A stretch of 64,000 bases of DNA from Hymenobacter negativus (lineage in GTDB: Bacteria > Bacteroidota > Bacteroidia > Cytophagales > Hymenobacteraceae): contig NZ_JAGETZ010000001.1 in NCBI RefSeq assembly GCF_017571495.1, positions 806,001 through 870,000 on the forward strand, written 5' to 3'. The translations under genes were made by a program, and so were the position numbers. Positions 59,337 through 64,000 of this stretch are shown piece by piece; position 1 is the first letter of the stretch; the number at the start of each line of letters is the position of its first letter. The notes under the pieces are model-generated. The model saw nothing but the letters and a program-made list of their open reading frames with translations. It did no database searches and was not told the origin of the DNA.

Positions 59337-60320
59337 ATGAAGCAACTTGCTTTTCTATGCCTGGGCGTGGCCCTGCTGGCCGCCTGCCGCAAAGACGACG
59401 TCATTATCTGCGACCCGTTAGCCACGGCTACTTTCGCCGACCTGCGCGCCGCCGCGCCGGCCGTCCAGACCTTTACCTTCGACCTGGGCCGGGCTCAGTC
59501 CCTGCGCACCACGGGCGGAGCTACTATCTCCTTCCCGGCCAATTCCTTTGCCCTACCCAACGGCACCTTGGCTACGGGCCAGGCTACACTCCGGGTACGG
59601 GAGCTGCACTCGGTGAGCGACATGGTATTGGCTGGTCTGCACACCGACGTAGGAGGTAGGACCAATGCCCTGCTGGTTTCAGCAGGCGAGTTCAATATCC
59701 AGTTTTGGCAGGGTGCGACCCGCCTGCAGTGGCAGCGGTCGGTGACCACCGCTAATACTCCACAACCGACACTCTCTACTCCCGTCCCTGCCAGTGGGCT
59801 CGACACCACCCGTATGTTTTTGTGGAAGCTGCCATTTGCGGCCAATGGCGCGCTCCCAGTCAAAGCTGATTCGGTTGGATGGCAGCCGGCCGCTTTACAG
59901 GTCAATCCACAAGGACAGTTTTTTTGGCCTTCTCTCCCCGCCAGCAGCGGCCTCTACACCGCCGTGCTGCCCCTCGACTCCATTAGCTGGACCAATTTTG
60001 ACCAGTATTGGCGTCCCACCAGCAATGCCGTTTGGACCTGGAACCAGGTGCGGGTGCCGGCCGGGGCCTCCGAGAGCAGGGTTTACCTGCGCCCAGCTGG
60101 CTACACCAGCCTTTGCCGCACTTTCGGCACCAACGACCCCACCCTGTGGGAAAACCACTTCCCGAATGGAACTGACGTGCAAGCCATCGTGATTCAGATT
60201 CGGGATGGCCAGTTCTACTTCGGCACCCAGCGTTATAACTGGCAGCCTAATGTGGTCATGGCTCCTACGCTGGAAGCCCTCAGCAGTGCCGAAGTGGTGC
60301 AGCGCATCCGTCAACTATAG
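59337..60320 (+). CDS. Hypothetical lipoprotein
   Basis: A 327-residue protein starting MKQLAFLCLGVALLAAC, a lipoprotein signal with cysteine 17. The mature part contains TGGATISFPANSFALPNGT and ATLRVRELHSVSDMVLAG near the start, a threonine/proline linker, then SAEVVQRIRQL at the end. The F-x-F and P-N-S-F motifs recall carboxypeptidase-regulatory-like or immunoglobulin-type modules, but no confident family. It is separated from the barrel gene by 87 bp and is in the same orientation. The repeat array starts 7 bp after its stop. Confidence 0.65.
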   Translation: MKQLAFLCLGVALLAACRKDDVIICDPLATATFADLRAAAPAVQTFTFDLGRAQSLRTTGGATISFPANSFALPNGTLATGQATLRVRELHSVSDMVLAGLHTDVGGRTNALLVSAGEFNIQFWQGATRLQWQRSVTTANTPQPTLSTPVPASGLDTTRMFLWKLPFAANGALPVKADSVGWQPAALQVNPQGQFFWPSLPASSGLYTAVLPLDSISWTNFDQYWRPTSNAVWTWNQVRVPAGASESRVYLRPAGYTSLCRTFGTNDPTLWENHFPNGTDVQAIVIQIRDGQFYFGTQRYNWQPNVVMAPTLEALSSAEVVQRIRQL

Positions 60321-60326
60321 ACGGTT

Positions 60327-60536
60327 TCAGCACTTTAAGCAGGTCCCTGAAATATTTGAGGACCCTCGTCAAACATTTCAGGGGTTCCCTCAGACGTTTG
60401 ACGATGGTCCTCAAGCCCGTAAATAGGCCCCTTAAACGTTTGAGGAACCTATTTCATTCTTTGCGTAGGGCCTTTAAACGTTTAAGGGGTGGCCTCAAAT
60501 CTTTACCAGGGGTCATCAAAGGTGCTATAGCCCACC
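60327..60536. repeat. Ten-unit array with exact 21-nt period, AAACGTTT core
   Basis: Units of 21 nt begin at 60327, 60348, 60369, 60390, 60411, 60432, 60453, 60474, 60495 and 60516. Most read like TNAAACGTTTNAGG and end in a C-rich stretch; cores include AAATATTT, AAACATTT, AGACGTTT and AAACGTTT twice. No insertion or deletion breaks the phase over 210 nt. The last unit overlaps the hutI stop at 60525. No ORF is convincing; each core is a short dyad. Confidence 0.65.
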
Positions 60537-61781
60537 GATTACCACCTCGCGCACTGGGTTTTCGCCCAGCCAGTACGGGATTTCGGCCACGCTCCCCACA
60601 TTCAGCACCAGCAGGTCGGCGCGCTTGCCGGGGGCCAGGCTGCCGCAGTCGGCCGCGTGACCGATGGCCCAGGCGGCGTTGAGGGTGGCGGCGGCCACGG
60701 CCTCCTTGGGCGTGAAGCCCATTTTGAGGCAGGCCACCGATAGGGCCAGCCACAGGTTTTTGCTGGGGCACGAGCCGGGGTTGAAATCGGTGCTCAGGGC
60801 CACGGGCAAGCCATTGTCAATGAACTCGCGGCCGGGTGCATACTGGCTTTGGCGCAGAAATAATGGCACCAGCGGCAGCAGCACGGCCACGGTTTGCCCC
60901 TGGGTTTGCTGCGCGATGCGGCGGGCGGCGGCGGGCGTGAGGTAGTCGCAGTGGTCGACGCTGGTAGCGCCCAGCGCGGCGGCCATCTCGCAGCCGCCCA
61001 GGTCGTGCAGTTGCTCGGCGTGGATTTTCAGGCCGAAGCCCATTTTGTGGGCCTGCTCCAAGTAGTAGCGCGACACATCGAGCGGAAACGCGCCCTGCTC
61101 GCAGAAAATATCCACGTAGGCCGCCTCCCCTTTCAGGTCCGACAGCACTTCGCGTAAAATAAAGTCGACATAAGCCTGCGGGCCCGCCGCTTTAAATTCG
61201 GGCGGCACCACGTGGGCTCCCAGGAAGGTGGGCACCACCCGCACCGGCTGCTGACGGCCCGCCTGGCGGGCCACGCGCACCAGCCGCAGCTCGGTGTCGC
61301 GGTCTAGGCCGTAGCCGCTTTTGGCTTCCACGGTGGTCACGCCGTAAGCCTGAAAACCAGCCAAGTGGTGTAGGGCATTTTCCAGCAGCTCGGCTTCGGA
61401 GGCGGCGCGGGTGGCGCGCACGGTGCTCAGGATACCGCCGCCACTGGCCAAGATGTCGAGGTAGCTTTCGCCCCGCAGCTTGCGCTCAAATTCGTGGGCA
61501 CGGTTGCCGCCGAACACGAGGTGGGTATGGCACTCCACCAGGCCGGGCATCACCACGCAGCCGGTGGCATCAATGAGGCGGGTTTCGGGGCTGATGCGGG
61601 CCAGGTCCAGCTCATCCATCGGCCCGACGGCCACGATTTTATCGTCCACACAAGCCACGTACCCCCACTCGATAATAGTCCAGCCGGCAAGGTCGGGGCC
61701 AGCCAGCGGACGGTCAGTAGGGCCACCGGCCAGGGTCAGAACCTGCGCAGCGTGTTGAATCAGGAGCGTGTAGGAATGCAT
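60525..61781 (-). CDS. hutI: Imidazolonepropionase
   Basis: A 418-residue amidohydrolase opening the imidazolone ring in histidine degradation (4-imidazolone-5-propionate to formiminoglutamate). Motifs are VMPGLVECHTHLVFGGNR with the HxH metal pair, KIHAEQLHDLGGCEMA, SVDHCDYLTP and the STDFNPGSCPSKNL region with the metal aspartate. Length is normal. No hutH, hutU or hutG is adjacent. It lies downstream of the spore-photoproduct-lyase-like gene and is separated from it by a 23-bp-arm inverted repeat. Confidence 0.95.
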   Translation of the reverse strand: MHSYTLLIQHAAQVLTLAGGPTDRPLAGPDLAGWTIIEWGYVACVDDKIVAVGPMDELDLARISPETRLIDATGCVVMPGLVECHTHLVFGGNRAHEFERKLRGESYLDILASGGGILSTVRATRAASEAELLENALHHLAGFQAYGVTTVEAKSGYGLDRDTELRLVRVARQAGRQQPVRVVPTFLGAHVVPPEFKAAGPQAYVDFILREVLSDLKGEAAYVDIFCEQGAFPLDVSRYYLEQAHKMGFGLKIHAEQLHDLGGCEMAAALGATSVDHCDYLTPAAARRIAQQTQGQTVAVLLPLVPLFLRQSQYAPGREFIDNGLPVALSTDFNPGSCPSKNLWLALSVACLKMGFTPKEAVAAATLNAAWAIGHAADCGSLAPGKRADLLVLNVGSVAEIPYWLGENPVREVVIGGL

Positions 61782-61790
61782 GGGGTAAAA

Positions 61791-61857
61791 GTAAAACGTG
61801 AGCAGTATCTGTCATCCTGAGCGGAACTTAGGACGACAGACACTGCTCACGTTTTAC
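61791..61857. terminator. 23-bp-arm inverted repeat between the lyase-like gene and hutI
   Basis: GTAAAACGTGAGCAGTATCT and three more bases (61791-61813) are mirrored at 61835-61857 with one mismatch. The loop holds TCCTGAGC, related to the dispersed repeat wording at 4282. It overlaps the lyase-like stop and may end that transcript. Confidence 0.7.
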
Positions 61858-62984
61858 GTCCAGTACTGCACGGGGGCGTTGGGGAAGCGGCGCTGCCACT
61901 CGGTGTAAAACCACGCCTTCATTTCCCGCATTTGCTCGGGTTGGTACACGTATTTCAGGCCGCCGAACTTATTGCGCTTCACGGCACGGCCTTCTTCGGC
62001 GAGGTCCAGGCTGGTGTTGGGGTACCACTGCAGCAGGACGTCTTTTGAGCCGGGCGTGAAGCGGTGGGTGATGAACTCCACGGTCAGGTCGCAGTCGAAA
62101 TTCAGGGCGTTTTGCAGGCGGTCGAACAGCTCACTGTAATACAGCTGCCAGCCGGGAATGGGCATAATGGGCGCCAGCACCACGCCCACCGGGTAGCCCC
62201 CTCCGCCCGCACTTGCCGGCAATGCTAAGCGGCGCAATGCCTGTATCCGCGCTTCTACCGAGGCGGTGCCGCCTTCCAAACGCCGAACTACGGGCTCGGC
62301 GTTGAGGGAGAAGCGAGCCCGCGTGCGGCCCTGGTGCGGCAGGCCCAATAGCGGCCCAATGTGGTCGTACTTACTCACGAAGCGCAACTGGGCCCCTTCG
62401 CGGGTGCCGAAATGGCGCACGGCTTCGGCCAGGCTGCCGGTGAGGTGTTCGATGCCCAGCACATCGGTGTAGCAGCTGGCTTCGAAGCTGACCACCCGGC
62501 CGGACTGCTCGTAGCTGGCAGTATTGGCCAGCAGCTGGGGCAGGTTGGCGAAGGCTTTCACGACCGGAGGGCCGCTTAGGGAGCCGGCCAGGTAGCAGTA
62601 CTGGCAGTGGGCGGGGCAACCTTCGGCCAGGTTCAGCTGCCAGTCGGCGGAGGGCGGGGTGGGTTGCAGGCGCAAGGCACCGGCGGGGGCCTTCACCACG
62701 GCCAGGGTATTTTTGGCGGTGCGGTAGGTAGCGCGCACGTCGCCGCCGGGGTCGCGCAGGCCAGTGAGGCGGTTGCTTTTCAGCAGCTCTACCTCCAGGT
62801 TCTGAGCCGAGACGCGGGCCAGAATTTGCTGGCCGAACTCTTCGTCCAGGGCATCGGGCGTGAACACTACGCGCTGGGGCAGCCACAGCTTGGCCGAGTG
62901 GGTGCGCGGAGCCAGTGGCGCAGGCACGGGCTGGTCGGTGAGCAGGGTATCGGAAAGGGAAACCAAGGAGCTGGCAGGGAGCAT
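61854..62984 (-). CDS. Spore photoproduct lyase-like radical SAM protein
   Basis: A 376-residue enzyme of the SPL/SplB group. The radical SAM cluster is GCPAHCQYCYL (Cys123, Cys127, Cys130), and the C171 of VSFEASCYTDVLGIEHLTGS falls at the position of the hydrogen-donor cysteine of Bacillus SP lyase. In sporeformers it splits the spore photoproduct thymine dimer using SAM. Cytophagia do not form spores, so the actual damage or substrate is unclear. Length is slightly above the Bacillus enzyme. It lies upstream of hutI with a likely terminator between. Confidence 0.85.
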   Translation of the reverse strand: MLPASSLVSLSDTLLTDQPVPAPLAPRTHSAKLWLPQRVVFTPDALDEEFGQQILARVSAQNLEVELLKSNRLTGLRDPGGDVRATYRTAKNTLAVVKAPAGALRLQPTPPSADWQLNLAEGCPAHCQYCYLAGSLSGPPVVKAFANLPQLLANTASYEQSGRVVSFEASCYTDVLGIEHLTGSLAEAVRHFGTREGAQLRFVSKYDHIGPLLGLPHQGRTRARFSLNAEPVVRRLEGGTASVEARIQALRRLALPASAGGGGYPVGVVLAPIMPIPGWQLYYSELFDRLQNALNFDCDLTVEFITHRFTPGSKDVLLQWYPNTSLDLAEEGRAVKRNKFGGLKYVYQPEQMREMKAWFYTEWQRRFPNAPVQYWT

Positions 62985-63167
62985 AAAAGCAGGTTGGTGG
63001 CGGATAATTTACCAACACTTTTGCAGGCCAAATAAGTCCAGCAAAACCGCTTAAAATGTATTATCAGGCCATTTTTACAAGTAGCAGTAGCCGGTTAAAA
63101 TCCGGCTAAATCCATCGGCTTACCGGTGGTTTTCGTAAGGCCCAAAGAATTGCCCGCCCCCGTATTT

Positions 63168-63686
63168 ATGCTGCCCACCGAACCTGCTCCGCTCATCCTC
63201 ACCCTGACGCTGGATGCGGCGTCCCAAACGTATTTCAACCGCTTGCGGGAGCAACATTTTCCACCAAAAATCAACTACCTGGCGGCCCATCTCACGCTGT
63301 TTCACCACTTACCCGGCCACGAGCTGGCCGACATCAGCACCACCCTGCGGCAACTGAGCAACGCCCAGCGCCCGTTGCCACTTCAGGTTACGGGCCTGCG
63401 CTCGCTGGGCCGGGGGGTAGCCTTCCTGCTGGAGAATGAGGAATTGCGCGCCCTACACCGCCAGCTGCAAGCCGCATTTGCCCCGCGCCTCACGCCCCAG
63501 GACCAGCAGAAGCTTCAGCCCCACGTCACCATCCAGAACAAGGTCGACCCTGCGGTAGCCCGCCAATTACTGGCCGAAATGCAGGCCGATTTTACGCCAT
63601 TTGAAGCGTTGGGTACGGGGCTGCACCTGTGGGAATATCGCGGCGGGCCGTGGGCCAGCGTGGCGGAGTTTGGCTTTAGGGGATAG
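63168..63686 (+). CDS. 2H phosphoesterase / 2'-5' RNA ligase-like protein
   Basis: A 172-residue protein from ATG 63168 (MLPTEPAPLILTL); the upstream frame to 63126 lacks a better start. It carries the two HxT/S-type motifs expected of the 2H superfamily: HLTLFHHLPG and HVTIQNKVDP. Members hydrolyse or ligate 2'-5' or cyclic phosphates of RNA or nucleotides. The substrate is unknown. It lies in its own unit, convergent with the truncated gene at the right edge. Confidence 0.85.
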   Translation: MLPTEPAPLILTLTLDAASQTYFNRLREQHFPPKINYLAAHLTLFHHLPGHELADISTTLRQLSNAQRPLPLQVTGLRSLGRGVAFLLENEELRALHRQLQAAFAPRLTPQDQQKLQPHVTIQNKVDPAVARQLLAEMQADFTPFEALGTGLHLWEYRGGPWASVAEFGFRG

Positions 63687-63701
63687 CGAGCGGACGGGGC
63701 C

Positions 63702-64000
63702 TCATCTCCCGCCACTCTCCCATTCTGCCAATCCTTTTTGCCACTCCATTAATATTTGGGCCTGCACGGCGGCATCGGGTTGCAGACCGATAATAACGGA
63801 CGTGCCCTGTTCGCGGGCGTACGGGTCCGTGATGCTGGCAAAGCGCCGGTACTGGGTGAAATGGGAGGCCAGCTCGGGGTGAAACTCGTCGTCGATGATG
63901 AGGATGGCCTGGTACTGCTGCAATTGTTGGAATGGATACCAGAATAGAAAACTGCCGTTGAGGCTGTTGGCAGTTGGGATGGCGCGGTGGCTGTTGAAGT
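63702..64000 (-). CDS. Membrane protein C-terminal part, possibly an ArnT-like glycosyltransferase (5' end outside window)
   Basis: The minus-strand frame is open from the right edge to a stop at 63702, about 98 residues. The visible part reads AIPTANSLNGSFLFWYPFQQ, then YQAILIIDDEFHPELASHF, then TDPYAREQGTSVIIGLQPDA. The SLNxxFxxWYP and IDDE wording resembles the periplasmic C-terminal domain of Bacteroidota ArnT/GT39-like proteins, but the fragment is too short for certainty. It converges on the 2H phosphoesterase gene. Confidence 0.55.
   Translation of the reverse strand, partial: FNSHRAIPTANSLNGSFLFWYPFQQLQQYQAILIIDDEFHPELASHFTQYRRFASITDPYAREQGTSVIIGLQPDAAVQAQILMEWQKGLAEWESGGR

Noticed and set aside
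60327-60536. CRISPR array
   Set aside because: Units are contiguous 21-mers without unique spacers, units differ from each other, and no cas gene is in the window.
60356-60682. Plus-strand ORF with K/R-L heptads (KRLRNLFHSLRRAFKRL)
   Set aside because: The heptads follow from the 21-nt repeat array. The ORF runs on into the antisense of hutI, so a real protein is doubtful; it is reported as an array instead.
1-64000. tRNA, rRNA and riboswitch genes
   Set aside because: Intergenic regions were scanned by eye for tRNA T-loop consensus and paired arms and for known leader motifs; none was convincing. A covariance-model search would be decisive.

Overview
The window looks like chromosome of a GC-rich Bacteroidota of the Cytophagia, most like Hymenobacter. 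The evidence is Bacteroidota-type -7 boxes (TAnnTTTG), a type IX secretion tail, a TonB receptor with a carboxypeptidase-like N-terminal domain, LytS/LytTR pairs, lipoproteins and outer-membrane barrels, and menaquinone genes. Family calls come from motifs read by eye; no database search was run. No rRNA, tRNA, CRISPR array, prophage or complete insertion sequence was seen.

Layout. 1-9.2 kb: a truncated histidine phosphatase, then the menaquinone branch menI-menF-menD-menB and, beyond a secreted multidomain amidase, menE. 9.3-16.4 kb: M49 peptidase lipoprotein, barrel proteins, ABA4-like protein, alpha/beta hydrolase and a membrane protein. 16.4-21.7 kb: two LytS-type kinase/LytTR regulator pairs around a Uma2 nuclease. 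21.7-29.9 kb: secreted repeat protein, barrel, XRE regulator with a palindromic operator, two lipoproteins, two small non-autonomous repeat elements and a TonB receptor. 30.1-33.7 kb: a duplicated module of a PAS-only protein plus a small CZB-like helical protein. 33.7-43 kb: TatD, ferredoxin and a surface-polysaccharide cluster (GT2, deacetylase, unknown, O-antigen ligase-like, Wzz-like, flippase, GT4). 43-52.6 kb: DinB, SpoIIE-type phosphatase, OppC-like permease, phosphodiester glycosidase, acyltransferase, cytochrome c, GT2 with a flippase-like protein, RuvC. 52.6-64 kb: two paralogous TPR proteins around a PhzF protein, an ECF sigma factor with a membrane-spanning barrel partner, a lipoprotein, HutI, a spore-photoproduct-lyase-like enzyme, a 2H phosphoesterase and a truncated membrane protein.

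Three signals stand out. (1) Three promoters (ABA4-like gene, secreted repeat protein, TonB receptor) carry CGCTTC-type direct repeats at 21-bp spacing, ending 35-36 nt upstream of the -7 box. This is the geometry expected of LytTR operators, and the LytTR genes sit among them. (2) Two unrelated intergenic arrays (55057-55266 and 60327-60536) each have ten degenerate units at exactly 21 nt with no indels. (3) The PAS/CZB-like duplication and the sigma factor/barrel pair look like signalling systems with unusual architecture.
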